Shown: positions 23,860 to 32,174 of the stretch, in pieces | Numbering within the stretch: position 1 is the stretch's first letter | Layout: each line of letters begins with the position of its first letter | DNA from: Hymenobacter psoromatis | GTDB lineage: Bacteria; Bacteroidota; Bacteroidia; Cytophagales; Hymenobacteraceae | Assembly: GCA_001596155.1 (NCBI GenBank) | Contig: CP014771.1 | Coordinates: 4,774,001 to 4,838,000, forward strand | Length of the DNA stretch: 64,000 bases | Reading direction: 5' to 3' | Notes under the pieces: generated by a model | Told to the model about the DNA's origin: nothing | Databases searched by the model: none | What the model saw: the letters and a program-made list of their open reading frames with translations, nothing else | Position numbers and translations under genes: made by a program

Positions 23860-25082
23860 TGACAGGAGCCATGCTACTGCTCCTGTTGGGGCCGGCGCTA
23901 TACGCGGGGGTGTGGGCGTGGCTGCGCGGGGGCACCTCACCCCCTAACGAAACCTCACCCCCTAGCCCCCTCTCCTGCGGAGAGGGGGAACTAGTTTCTA
24001 GCTCTAGTCTAGAGCTAGAAACTAGTTCCCCCTCTCCGCAGGAGAGGGGGCTAGGGGGTGAGGTGCCGTTGCTAAGCGTCCTCATCGCCGCCCGCGACGA
24101 GGCCGCCGCCCTGCCGCACCTGCTACGCGCCCTCCAAACCCAAACCCTACCCCCCCATTCCTTCGAGGTCCTCATCGCCGACGACCACTCCGCCGACGAC
24201 ACGGCCGCCCTGGTCCTAGCCGCCGCCGAAAAGGCCCCGTTTGCCCTGCGCCTCATCGCCCTACCCCCCGGCCGCACCGGCAAGAAAGCCGCCCTCACCG
24301 CCGCCGAGGCGCAGGCCCGCGCCCCCTGGGCCATCTGCACCGATGCCGACTGCCGCCCCGCCCCCGGCTGGCTCCAAACCTACGCCGAGCATATTCACCC
24401 ATTCACCCATTCACCCATTCACTTCATCAGCGGGCTGGTGCGGCTCACGCCGGGTGGGGCGTGGTTCGATGGGCTGCTGGGGCTAGAGTTTGCCGGGCTG
24501 GTGGGGGTAGGGGCGGGATGCATCGGGCGGGGCCGGCCCACCATGTGCAACGGGGCCAACCTGGCCTTCCGGCGCGCCACCTTCCACGAAGTGGGCGGCT
24601 ACCGAGACAACGCCGGCCTGGCCAGCGGCGACGACGAGTTTCTGCTCCACAAAATCCACCAGCGCTACCCGGCCGGCATCCGGTTTCTGGCCGCGCCCGA
24701 CGCCGTGGTGGACACGCCCGCGCCGGCCACGCTGCGGGCGCTGCTGCGGCAGCGCGTGCGCTGGGCCAGCAAGTACCCGCACTACCGCACTGCCGCCCCG
24801 CGCCAACTGGCCCTGCTGGTGCTGGGCACCAACCTGAGCCTGGCCGGCGGGGTAGGGCTGGCCCTGTGGCAACCGGCGCTCTGGCCCTGGGTAGGGGCCG
24901 CCGGGGCGCTCAAGCTGGGGGCTGATGCCTGGCTGCTGTGGCCGATACTGGGCCTGCTGAAGCGCCGCCGCTGGCTGGCCTGGCTGCTGCCTTTACAACT
25001 GCTCTACGCGCCCTACGCGCTGGCCGTGGGCCTGGCTGCCCGGCGCGGTAACTATTACTGGAAGGGCCGGCAGGTAAGGTGA
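23859..25082 (+). CDS. membrane glycosyltransferase, family 2
   Basis: The 407-residue protein has an N-terminal membrane helix (MLLLLLGPALYAGVWAWL), a GT-A domain (LLSVLIAARDEAAALPHLLR, VLIADDHSADDTAAL, ICTDADCRP, NGANLAFRRATFHEVGGY, SGDDEFLLHKIHQRYP, RVRWASKYPHYR with the QxxRW-type motif) and two or three C-terminal helices. It should add sugars to a lipid-linked acceptor at the inner membrane. ATG overlaps the stop of the upstream flippase-like gene. A perfect 53-bp-arm hairpin repeat is inserted in frame between the first helix and the catalytic domain, adding about 43 low-complexity residues, and an 8-bp tandem repeat lies further on. Confidence 0.88.
   Translation: MTGAMLLLLLGPALYAGVWAWLRGGTSPPNETSPPSPLSCGEGELVSSSSLELETSSPSPQERGLGGEVPLLSVLIAARDEAAALPHLLRALQTQTLPPHSFEVLIADDHSADDTAALVLAAAEKAPFALRLIALPPGRTGKKAALTAAEAQARAPWAICTDADCRPAPGWLQTYAEHIHPFTHSPIHFISGLVRLTPGGAWFDGLLGLEFAGLVGVGAGCIGRGRPTMCNGANLAFRRATFHEVGGYRDNAGLASGDDEFLLHKIHQRYPAGIRFLAAPDAVVDTPAPATLRALLRQRVRWASKYPHYRTAAPRQLALLVLGTNLSLAGGVGLALWQPALWPWVGAAGALKLGADAWLLWPILGLLKRRRWLAWLLPLQLLYAPYALAVGLAARRGNYYWKGRQVR
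23953..24063. repeat. 53-bp perfect-arm hairpin (CCTCACCCCCT family) inside a coding region
   Basis: Arms 23953-24005 and 24011-24063 are perfectly complementary with a 5-base loop. A partial extra copy of the arm end (CACCTCACCCCCT) precedes it at 23933-23945. It shares the CCTCACCCCCTnnCCCCCTCT core with the elements at 46741 and 49714. It is translated through without a stop. Confidence 0.93.
24393..24424. repeat. 8-bp tandem repeat (ATTCACCC) in the glycosyltransferase gene
   Basis: Three exact copies of ATTCACCC and a fourth partial copy (ATTCACTT) run head to tail. They encode IHPFTHSPIHF. Because the unit is not a multiple of three, gain or loss of one copy would shift the frame. Confidence 0.85.
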
Positions 25083-25199
25083 AACCTATCCATCCAGATG
25101 GTGTGAGTTTTTTCTGAAAAAGTGATTTTCCCGATAAGCAAAAGCGCCATGAAGCGGTTTGTAATCGGGACCTTTGCACTTACCTAACGCCCTGCTGCT

Positions 25200-25733
25200 A
25201 TGCGCTCCAACCCGGCTGCCTTCGCCCTATCCCTTGGGATGGGCCTGATTGTATTGTTGATAGGTTTTCTGGCGCTGAGCGCGGCGGGATTGGTGAGCGT
25301 GGGGCCGGTCGAAAAGGATATTGCCGGGATGCCCGCCGATAGTTTAGTTGAGGGACCGATGATGATTGCCAGCGCTGAATCGCGGCCCCTACCTCCCGTT
25401 TCTTTTCCTAACGGCGAAGCTATCGCAGCTGGCAACGCGCTTTTCAAAAACAACTGCGCCCAGTGCCACGCCGTTAATGACAAAGTAGTGGGCCCGGCGC
25501 TGGCTGGTATCAGCAAGCGCCGCCGGCTGCCGTGGATAGTTTCCTGGGTCCATAATTCGGCCAAAGTCATTGCCAGCGGCGATGAATACGCCTTGAAACT
25601 TTACGATGATAACGGCAAGCAGCAAATGCCTTCCTTTCCAAACCTTTCGGCCAAGGAAATAACCGGCATAATGGCTTGGGTAGAATGGCAGGAAAACCCC
25701 GCGAATGCAGCCGGCGCAGTAGCTGCTAACTGA
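25200..25733 (+). CDS. membrane-anchored cytochrome c
   Basis: The 177-residue protein has an N-terminal hydrophobic segment (LSLGMGLIVLLIGFLALSAA), a linker, and a single class-I cytochrome c domain with the haem motif CAQCH in GNALFKNNCAQCHAVND and a distal Met region (KQQMPSFPNLSAKEITGIMA). It would carry electrons at the outer face of the inner membrane. It resembles the monohaem cytochromes attached to terminal-oxidase or ACIII modules, but no oxidase genes are near. A Bacteroidota-like CCTTTGC element lies about 25 bases upstream. Confidence 0.9.
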   Translation: MRSNPAAFALSLGMGLIVLLIGFLALSAAGLVSVGPVEKDIAGMPADSLVEGPMMIASAESRPLPPVSFPNGEAIAAGNALFKNNCAQCHAVNDKVVGPALAGISKRRRLPWIVSWVHNSAKVIASGDEYALKLYDDNGKQQMPSFPNLSAKEITGIMAWVEWQENPANAAGAVAAN

Positions 25734-25741
25734 CGTTACGA

Positions 25742-25842
25742 AGTGCGCAGTAGCGCGATTTTTGTAAATCGCGTCCCCGCGCCGTTACAGCCATTCCAAC
25801 GGCGCGGGGACGCGATTTACAAAAATCGCGCTACTGCACACT
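25742..25842. repeat. 45-bp-arm hairpin repeat (GTAGCGCG family)
   Basis: Arms 25742-25786 and 25798-25842 are complementary with one mismatch. The core AGTAGCGCGATTTTTGTAAA followed by TCGCGTCCCCGCG matches the family at 6333, 45819, 55341 and 63148. It lies just 3' of the cytochrome c gene. Confidence 0.9.
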
Positions 25843-25899
25843 GCGGCGCTTTTAACGCAGGAACCGCGTAACAGTAGCTGCTAACTAAGCCGCACCGTT

Positions 25900-25976
25900 G
25901 GTAGGATATTTTTTGATTCAGAAAAATACCCTACCAGCACAGTAGGGTATTTTTCTGAATCAAAAAATATCCTACC
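25900..25976 (-). terminator. 35-bp perfect-arm hairpin 3' of the pullulanase gene
   Basis: Arms 25900-25934 and 25942-25976 are perfectly complementary with a 7-base loop, and the element starts 4 bases beyond the pullulanase stop. The stem includes AT-rich stretches, and no clean T run follows, so it may be a repeat that also ends transcripts. Confidence 0.7.
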
Positions 25977-25980
25977 AGCG

Positions 25981-27981
25981 CTACTGCACCAGCACCAGCG
26001 CCGAATAGCCCGGCACTGCCACGCCGCCTGCCTCGGCGCTCAGCATTTCCAGGCCGCTCGGCTTGATTTCCAGCCCGCGCAACACCACCTTATAGCTGCC
26101 GGCCGGCACGGGCACGGTGGCCGGCTGGCGCTGGCCGTTGAACAAGACGGTAATCGTCTGCCATACGTCGCCGCCGGCGTGGTCTTTCAGTTGGTAGGCG
26201 ATGGTGCCGGGGGGTAGGCCGGGCAAAAATTCCAGGTGCTGCGCAATCAATTCCTGCGAGGGTAGGCGGAAGGCCGGGTGCGCCCGGCGCATCGCCAGCA
26301 GCTGGCGATAGAACGCGGCTACGGCCGCGTATTTTGCCTTGCGCCCCCAATCAATCTGGTTGATGCTGTCAGGTAAATTATACGAGTTGGAAGCGCCTTT
26401 TTTGGTGCGCAGAAAATCGTCGCCGATAGGCAGGAACGGCACGCCCTGCGACGTGAACACGATGGTGTTGCTGAGCGCGTCCATGTGGATTAGCTCGTCC
26501 TCGCTGGCCGTGGGGTTGGCGATGCGCAGCTTGTCCCACAGCGTGCGGTCGTCGTGGCAGGCCACGTAGTTGATGGCCTGGCCGGGCTGGCTGGCCCAGG
26601 GCGCTTTGCTGTAATTGACTCTTTGATAATCAAGCTGCGGATGCTGCGTAGCAGCCACGATGCCGAATTTCACGCTCTCTTCCAGCCCCGGCTGGCCGCC
26701 CACGAAGCCAGCCGCTGCCTGGTGCGCGTAGTGGCCCTTCACGCCGTCGCGCAGCTCGTCGCCGAAGGCCGCGATGCGGGGTAGGCGCGCCACGTTGGCC
26801 TTCACGGCGCGCTGGCTTTCGGGCAGCGGGCTGGGGCCGGCCGCCCAGCCCTCGCCGTACACGAAAATGCCGTGGTCCTGCTGGTCCAGGGCCACGCGCA
26901 CGGCCCGCATCGTCTCCAAATCGAGCACGCCCATGAGGTCAAACCGGAAGCCATCGACGTGGTAGGCCCGCGCCCAGTGGCTCACGGCATCCACGATGAG
27001 CTTGCGCACCATCGGCCGCTCCGAGGCCACCTCGTTGCCGCAGGCCGTGGCATTGGAGAGAGAGCCATCGGCAGTATGCCGGAAATAATAGCCCGGCACC
27101 AGCTGCTCAAACGCGCTGGTACGCGCGTCGGCCACGTGGTTAAACACCACGTCGGCCACCACCGCCAGCCTGTGCTGATGCAGCGCCTGCACCAGCTCCC
27201 GGTACTCGCGAATTCGCACCGCCGGGTCAACCGCATCGGTGGCATACGAGCCCTCGGGCACGAAATAATTCAGCGGGTCGTAGCCCCAGCTATACCGCGC
27301 CGAAGAGGGGGGTAGGGCCTCATCAATGGCCGCGAAATCATTGACCGGCAGCAAATGCACGTGCGTAATGCCCAGCTCCTGCAAGTGCTGCAAGCCCGTG
27401 CTCACGCCCTGCGGCCCGGTGGTACCGGTCTCCGTCAGGCCCAGAAATTTCCCTTTGTGCTGAATGCCCGACTGCGGGTCGCTCGACAAATCGCGCACGC
27501 TCACCTCGCCAATCACCACGTCGGTGGGGTGGGGTAGGCGCGGGCGGCGGTCGTCGGCCCAGCCGGCGGGCGCGGTCCGGTCGGGGTCGAGCCAGGCCCC
27601 GCGGCGGCCGTTCACGCCCACGGCGCGGGCGTAGGGGTCGGGCACCTCGGCCATTTTCCGGCCTTCAATAGTGGCCTGCACGGTATAAAAACCATCTGTA
27701 CCGGCCGGCAGCGCCAGCTGCCAGGTACCGGCCGGCCCGCGCTGCATGGCGTGGGTAGCCAGGGCCGCGCCGCCCGCACCGGCCGCGTATAAGCGCAGGC
27801 CCAGCGCCGCGGCAGTAGGAGCCCACACGCGCAGCGTGCCCTGCCCGGCGCGGTCAAACGTCAGCCCCAAATTCGGCCCCTGGTAGAACGGGTAGCGGCT
27901 GAGGGGGTAGGGGTCGGCCGCGGGCGGCGCGGCTGCGAAAGTGGGAAGCAGCACGAGCAGCAGCAAAAAAGAGCGAAGCAT
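25981..27981 (-). CDS. pulA: type I pullulanase, exported
   Basis: The 666-residue protein hydrolyses alpha-1,6 links in pullulan and branched starch or glycogen. A signal peptide (MLRSFLLLLVLLPTFAAAPP) precedes a CBM48-like module (LGLTFDRAGQGTLRVWAPTA) and the GH13_14 barrel: THVHLLPVNDFAAIDE, the YSWGYDPLNYFVPEGSYATD block diagnostic of type I pullulanases, nucleophile Asp in GFRFDLMGVLD, acid Glu in IFVYGEGWAAG and NYVACHDDRTLWDKL. A C-terminal beta domain completes it. The signal peptide suggests a periplasmic or surface location. Confidence 0.93.
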   Translation of the reverse strand: MLRSFLLLLVLLPTFAAAPPAADPYPLSRYPFYQGPNLGLTFDRAGQGTLRVWAPTAAALGLRLYAAGAGGAALATHAMQRGPAGTWQLALPAGTDGFYTVQATIEGRKMAEVPDPYARAVGVNGRRGAWLDPDRTAPAGWADDRRPRLPHPTDVVIGEVSVRDLSSDPQSGIQHKGKFLGLTETGTTGPQGVSTGLQHLQELGITHVHLLPVNDFAAIDEALPPSSARYSWGYDPLNYFVPEGSYATDAVDPAVRIREYRELVQALHQHRLAVVADVVFNHVADARTSAFEQLVPGYYFRHTADGSLSNATACGNEVASERPMVRKLIVDAVSHWARAYHVDGFRFDLMGVLDLETMRAVRVALDQQDHGIFVYGEGWAAGPSPLPESQRAVKANVARLPRIAAFGDELRDGVKGHYAHQAAAGFVGGQPGLEESVKFGIVAATQHPQLDYQRVNYSKAPWASQPGQAINYVACHDDRTLWDKLRIANPTASEDELIHMDALSNTIVFTSQGVPFLPIGDDFLRTKKGASNSYNLPDSINQIDWGRKAKYAAVAAFYRQLLAMRRAHPAFRLPSQELIAQHLEFLPGLPPGTIAYQLKDHAGGDVWQTITVLFNGQRQPATVPVPAGSYKVVLRGLEIKPSGLEMLSAEAGGVAVPGYSALVLVQ

Positions 27982-28020
27982 AGGCCCGAAGTTCGGGAGG
28001 GGAGTTTATACAAAACCGTT

Positions 28021-28121
28021 TGTCATTGCGAGCGCAGCGCGGCAATCGCCCTAGAACGACACCCGCGCCAGTCGTTCGTCCATCGTGCAGGGGCGATTGC
28101 CGCGCTGCGCTCGCAAGGACA
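28021..28121. repeat. 31-bp-arm hairpin repeat (GTCAT family, ATTGC/GCAAT type)
   Basis: Arms 28021-28051 and 28091-28121 pair with few mismatches. Each arm has the internal stem CATTGCGAGC...GCGGCAATCGCC. The right arm ends 3 bases before the stop codon of the histidine kinase gene. Confidence 0.85.
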
Positions 28122-28123
28122 GA

Positions 28124-29605
28124 TTACCCAACTCCCGCCATCGGCAGCGTAAACGTGAAGCAGCTGCCCGCGCCGGGCTGGCTCTCGACCCACAATTGCC
28201 CGCCCTGCACCGTGATAAATTCGCGGGAAATACTCAGCCCCAGCCCCGAGCTGCCGCGCTGCTGCCCGGCCGGTCCGCCTACCCCCCCAAACCGCTGGAA
28301 GATGCGCTGGTGATACTCCCTGGCGATGCCCGGCCCCTGGTCCTCCACGCTCAGCTGCACCATCTCGCCCCAGGGCACCGCCCGAATGGTGAGCGCCGCC
28401 CCGTGCGGCGAGTAGCGAATGGCGTTGGAGAGCAGGTTGATGAGGACCCAGGTCGTTTTCTCCACGTCGGCCAGGGCGGGGGGTAGGGCGTCGGCGAGCA
28501 GCACCACCAGGCGCAGGTCTTTGTCAGTGAGCTGGGCGCGCACGATGTCGGTGGCGTAGCGCACCACTTCGGGCAGCGCCACCGGGGCCAGGTTGAGGCG
28601 AATATCCTTGCCCGCGTCGAGCCGCGCCACCTCAATGAGCTGGCCCACCATGCCCAGCAGCCGCTGCGTTTCGGCCCGGATGCCGCCCGCGATTTCCTGC
28701 CGCCGCCCGGCGTCGAGCCGCTCGTCGTTCATCAGCATCAAACTCAGGTTGATGCTGGCCAGCGGCGTTTTCAGCTCATGCGAAATAGTAGCCAGAAATT
28801 CGGATTTCACCTGGTCGAGGTTTTTGAAGGCCGACACGTCGCGCAGGCAAAAAACGTGGCCCGCCGGCACGGCCTTTTGCAGCTCCTCGTTCACCTCCGT
28901 CACCTCGCTCACCGTGAGTTGGTAATGCAGGTTTTCGCCGTGCGGCCGCACCTTAAACACGGGTCCGGCCGACCGGCTGGCTTCGGCCGCATCGGGGGGG
29001 GTAGGGCCGGGCGCGTCGAGGGCGCGCAGCCACTCGCGCAGCATCTCGTTGTGCTGGGCCACGGCGGCGGCGGGCTGGTCGAGCAGCTCCTTGGCGGGCT
29101 GGCCCAGCAGCAGGCAGGCTACGGGGTTGGCCAGGGCAATAATGCCTTGGTGGTCAATGAGCAGCAAGCCTTCGTCGAGGCCGCGCACGAGGCTGTCGGT
29201 GCGGTTGCGCTGCGTGATTAATTCGGCCAGGGTAGTGCGGCGCTCGTCCTCCGCCTGGCGCAATACGCGGTTCACGGCCGCCGCCACCGAGCCCACCTCG
29301 TTGTTGCGCGTCACGGCCACGCGCGTCACGGGGCCGGGCGCGGCCACGCGCTCCACATCGGCGGTGAGGCGCGTGAGCGGGCGCGTAACCAGTCGCGGCA
29401 GCCGCACCATCAGCACGATGCCCAGCAAAATACTGATTATCAAAAACAAATACACCGCCCGCTGGGCCGCCAGCGCATTAGTCTGCTGCACGCCGGGCGC
29501 CTCGGTTTCGAGCCGGTGAATGGCGAGAATAACATAGCCGCCCAGCCCCAGCAGCAGCCCCAGCATCAGGAAAACGCCCAGGCGAATTTGAATTTTTAAA
29601 GACAT
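28124..29605 (-). CDS. membrane sensor histidine kinase (HAMP-PAS-HisKA-HATPase)
   Basis: The 493-residue protein has two N-terminal membrane helices (RLGVFLMLGLLLGLGGYVIL and AVYLFLIISILLGIVLMVRL) around a very short periplasmic segment, a HAMP linker (RPLTRLTADVERVA), a PAS module (RGLDEGLLLIDHQGIIALAN), HisKA with phospho-His in FLATISHELKTPLASINL and an HATPase domain (NLLSNAIRYSPHGAALTI, GLGLSISREFITVQGGQ). The layout resembles the KinB/NtrB type. It is encoded just upstream on the same strand as, and after, the sigma-54 activator at 29663-31018, with a 57-base gap, so the two form a likely two-component pair. Confidence 0.93.
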   Translation of the reverse strand: MSLKIQIRLGVFLMLGLLLGLGGYVILAIHRLETEAPGVQQTNALAAQRAVYLFLIISILLGIVLMVRLPRLVTRPLTRLTADVERVAAPGPVTRVAVTRNNEVGSVAAAVNRVLRQAEDERRTTLAELITQRNRTDSLVRGLDEGLLLIDHQGIIALANPVACLLLGQPAKELLDQPAAAVAQHNEMLREWLRALDAPGPTPPDAAEASRSAGPVFKVRPHGENLHYQLTVSEVTEVNEELQKAVPAGHVFCLRDVSAFKNLDQVKSEFLATISHELKTPLASINLSLMLMNDERLDAGRRQEIAGGIRAETQRLLGMVGQLIEVARLDAGKDIRLNLAPVALPEVVRYATDIVRAQLTDKDLRLVVLLADALPPALADVEKTTWVLINLLSNAIRYSPHGAALTIRAVPWGEMVQLSVEDQGPGIAREYHQRIFQRFGGVGGPAGQQRGSSGLGLSISREFITVQGGQLWVESQPGAGSCFTFTLPMAGVG

Positions 29606-29662
29606 AGCACGGGGTAGATAGCCAGGGCGATAAAATAATTACGCAGCCAAGGTGGCGCGCCC

Positions 29663-31018
29663 TCAACCTTCCACGCCGTACTCCTGCAATTTTCGGTACA
29701 AAGTCGTGAGCCCGATGCCCAAACGCTTCGCCACCTCCGGCTTGCTGCCGCTCAGCTCTTCCATCAGGCGCTTGATGTGGCGCGCTTCCAGCGCCCGCAG
29801 GCTCTCATCATCGGCGGAGAAAACCGGCTGCCCGCCGCTTTGAAATTCTTCGGGCAAGTAATCCAGCGTCACCAGTTCGCCGGCCGGGGCCAGGATGGCG
29901 GCGCGCTCCAGCACGTTTTTTAGCTCGCGCACATTGCCCGGCCAGGGGTAGGCTTGCAGCGCGGCCCCGGCCTCGGGCGCGAGGCCGGACAGGCGCTTGG
30001 ACAGCCGGGCGGCGAAGTGCCGCAGGAAAAAATCGGCCAGCAGCGGCACGTCCGTCGCCCGCTCCTTCAGCGAAGGCACCAGGATGGTAAACACCGAGAG
30101 CCGGTAGTACAAATCGGGCCGGAAGCGCCCCTCGGCTGCCTCCTGCTTAAGGTTGCGGTTAGTAGCCGCCACCAAGCGCACGTTCACGCTCGTAGGCTTG
30201 GTGTCGCCAAGCTTGGTAAACTGTTGCATCTCCAGCACCCGCAGAAACTTCGCCTGCACATTCAACTCCAATTCCCCGATTTCGTCCAGAAACAGCGTGC
30301 CGCCGTTGGCTTCTTCCAGTAATCCCTTTTTATCAGTCAGCGCCCCCGTAAAAGCCCCTTTTTTGTAGCCAAATAGCTCGCTTTCCAGCAAATCTCTCGG
30401 AAAAGCGCTGCAATTGACGGCCACGAAGGGCTTGCTCTTGCGGGCGCTGGCCTCGTGCAGCGCCTGGGCAAACAGCTCCTTGCCCGCGCCGGTGGGGCCT
30501 TCGAGCAGCACCGTGCTGTCGGTGGGCGCTACCTGCCGGGCCAGGTGCTGGGCGCGGCGCAGCGCCGGGGCCTCGCCCACCATGCTCTCGAAGCTATGGC
30601 GCTGGCCCACGCGCTTTTCCAGCTCCGCCACCCGGTGCTGCAAGCGGGCCTTTTCGGCGGCGCGCTCCACCACTACCACCAGCTGCTGCTCAAAATCGCC
30701 CTTGGTGAGGTAGTCAAACGCCCCGAGCTTCATCGCCTTCACCCCGTCGGGAATGGTGCCGAAGGCCGTGAGCAGCACCACTTCGGCCAGCGGCGCGGCG
30801 GCGCGGTAGCGCGGCAGCAGCTCCACGCCGTGGCCATCGGGCAGCTTCACGTCGCTGAGCACCACCAGCACCTCTGCCGCGTGCTGGCTCAGCAGAGCCA
30901 GGCCCCGGTAGGCGTCGGGCGCTTGCAGCACCGTGTAGCCTTCCAGCTCCAGCACCTGGGCCAGCAGCTGCCGCAGGCGCGCTTCGTCGTCAATGAGGAG
31001 CAAGGTTCCGGTGGGCAT
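29663..31018 (-). CDS. sigma-54-dependent response regulator (NtrC family)
   Basis: The 451-residue protein has a receiver domain (LLIDDEARLRQLLAQVLELE; Asp in VVLSDVKLPDGHGVEL), an AAA+ sigma-54 interaction domain with Walker A GPTGAGKELFAQALHEAS, the GAFTGA loop (KKGAFTGALTDKKGLLEEA) and GTLFLDEIGELELNVQAKF, and a Fis-type HTH (EVAKRLGIGLTTLYRKLQEY). It activates sigma-54 promoters when phosphorylated. The kinase gene that follows at 28124-29605 is the likely partner. Target genes cannot be seen; no clear -24/-12 promoter was identified in the window. Confidence 0.95.
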   Translation of the reverse strand: MPTGTLLLIDDEARLRQLLAQVLELEGYTVLQAPDAYRGLALLSQHAAEVLVVLSDVKLPDGHGVELLPRYRAAAPLAEVVLLTAFGTIPDGVKAMKLGAFDYLTKGDFEQQLVVVVERAAEKARLQHRVAELEKRVGQRHSFESMVGEAPALRRAQHLARQVAPTDSTVLLEGPTGAGKELFAQALHEASARKSKPFVAVNCSAFPRDLLESELFGYKKGAFTGALTDKKGLLEEANGGTLFLDEIGELELNVQAKFLRVLEMQQFTKLGDTKPTSVNVRLVAATNRNLKQEAAEGRFRPDLYYRLSVFTILVPSLKERATDVPLLADFFLRHFAARLSKRLSGLAPEAGAALQAYPWPGNVRELKNVLERAAILAPAGELVTLDYLPEEFQSGGQPVFSADDESLRALEARHIKRLMEELSGSKPEVAKRLGIGLTTLYRKLQEYGVEG

Positions 31019-31055
31019 AGGGGGGTAGGGATAGCCGAATCAGGCCGCAAGTACG

Positions 31056-31063
31056 TAGTTTTG
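31056..31063 (+). promoter_or_regulatory. candidate -7 element immediately before the ATPase gene
   Basis: TAGTTTTG matches TAnnTTTG but ends only 4 bases before the ATG at 31068. If used, it would give a leaderless or nearly leaderless transcript. No -33 element is clear. Confidence 0.25.
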
Positions 31064-31067
31064 AAGT

Positions 31068-32174
31068 ATGCTAAAGCGCCTCCACCTCCAGAATTTCACC
31101 GTTTTCGCCGACGCCGACTTTGAGTTTGGGCCGGGGCTGAATGTATTGGTTGGGAATAATGGTACGGGGAAGAGCCACGTGTTGAAGGTGGGGTATGCGT
31201 TGTTTGATACAATCGCTAATCTATCAAAAGGTGAAGTCGATACTTTTAAACTTGAATGGAGCAAGGAAAATTTTCGCACTTACTTATCTAAGAACTTGAA
31301 AGGTGTTTTTCAGCCAGAGCGTGATGAACTGGGAAAGCTTAGTAGGTGGGGAACGCAAAAAGTAACATCTATAACCGGTGAATTCAGCCTTGTGAATCAG
31401 TTACAAATGAGTGTCGTTCTCCCTTTTCAGGATAGTTCGCTACAAGTAGTTCAAGTACAATCATTGGGTGAAGGACCTAAACTGGGTGAAATAGAAAATC
31501 CTGTTTTCATCCCAGCTAAAGAAGTATTGACGTTATCTTGGATTAGTAGATTAGATGAGCGATACAAATTGCCAATAGATACTACCTATTTGAATTTATT
31601 GTCTTCTCTAAGACCACTTGCGTTAAAGAAACCTGAGGAAGCTGCTACAGAGTTGTTGGTTAAATTAGAAGATTTAATAGGCGGTACGATAGAGCAAGCG
31701 GGTGAACGTTTCTACCTTATACCTAAAAAGGGTGTCTCGATAGAAATGAATTTAGTAGCTGAAGGAATTCGTAAATTTGCTATACTTTCCCAATTATTAG
31801 CTAATGGTAAACTTAACACTAGTACTACCCTATTTTGGGATGAACCCGAAGCCAACCTAAATCCCGCGCTCCTGCGACAACTGGCCGCTATTCTCGCCGA
31901 ACTCGCCCGGCAGGGTTTCCAAATAATCCTGGCTACGCACAGCATGAGTCTGCTCAAAGAATTTCATATCCTATCGCGTCAAAAAGATGCTAAGCCATTA
32001 CCGATAAAATACTTTGGATTGAATGCCGAGCTAGGCGAGGCTACCCGCATTGTCACAACGGATAATTTTGAATACCTGCCCGATGTGGTAGCCCTGGAAG
32101 TAGAGTTGGAACAGGCCGATGAACTGGACGGAATTTTTGCCAAAGAAGACCGGGAGCGCCATGCCAATATTTAG
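31068..32174 (+). CDS. AAA-type (OLD/RecF-like) ATPase, candidate defence protein
   Basis: The 368-residue protein starts MLKRLHLQNFTVFADADFEF and has Walker A in VLVGNNGTGKSHVLKVGYA, an ABC-like signature region (LVAEGIRKFAILSQLL), Walker B in LFWDEPEANLNPALLRQLAA, and the switch histidine in IILATHSMSLLKEF. This is the SMC/RecF/OLD type of ATPase often found in phage-defence modules. No TOPRIM nuclease domain is present in the chain, so nuclease activity, if any, would come from the overlapping downstream gene. The middle of the gene is much more AT-rich than its two ends. ATG 31068 is firm from the family start. Confidence 0.88.
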   Translation: MLKRLHLQNFTVFADADFEFGPGLNVLVGNNGTGKSHVLKVGYALFDTIANLSKGEVDTFKLEWSKENFRTYLSKNLKGVFQPERDELGKLSRWGTQKVTSITGEFSLVNQLQMSVVLPFQDSSLQVVQVQSLGEGPKLGEIENPVFIPAKEVLTLSWISRLDERYKLPIDTTYLNLLSSLRPLALKKPEEAATELLVKLEDLIGGTIEQAGERFYLIPKKGVSIEMNLVAEGIRKFAILSQLLANGKLNTSTTLFWDEPEANLNPALLRQLAAILAELARQGFQIILATHSMSLLKEFHILSRQKDAKPLPIKYFGLNAELGEATRIVTTDNFEYLPDVVALEVELEQADELDGIFAKEDRERHANI

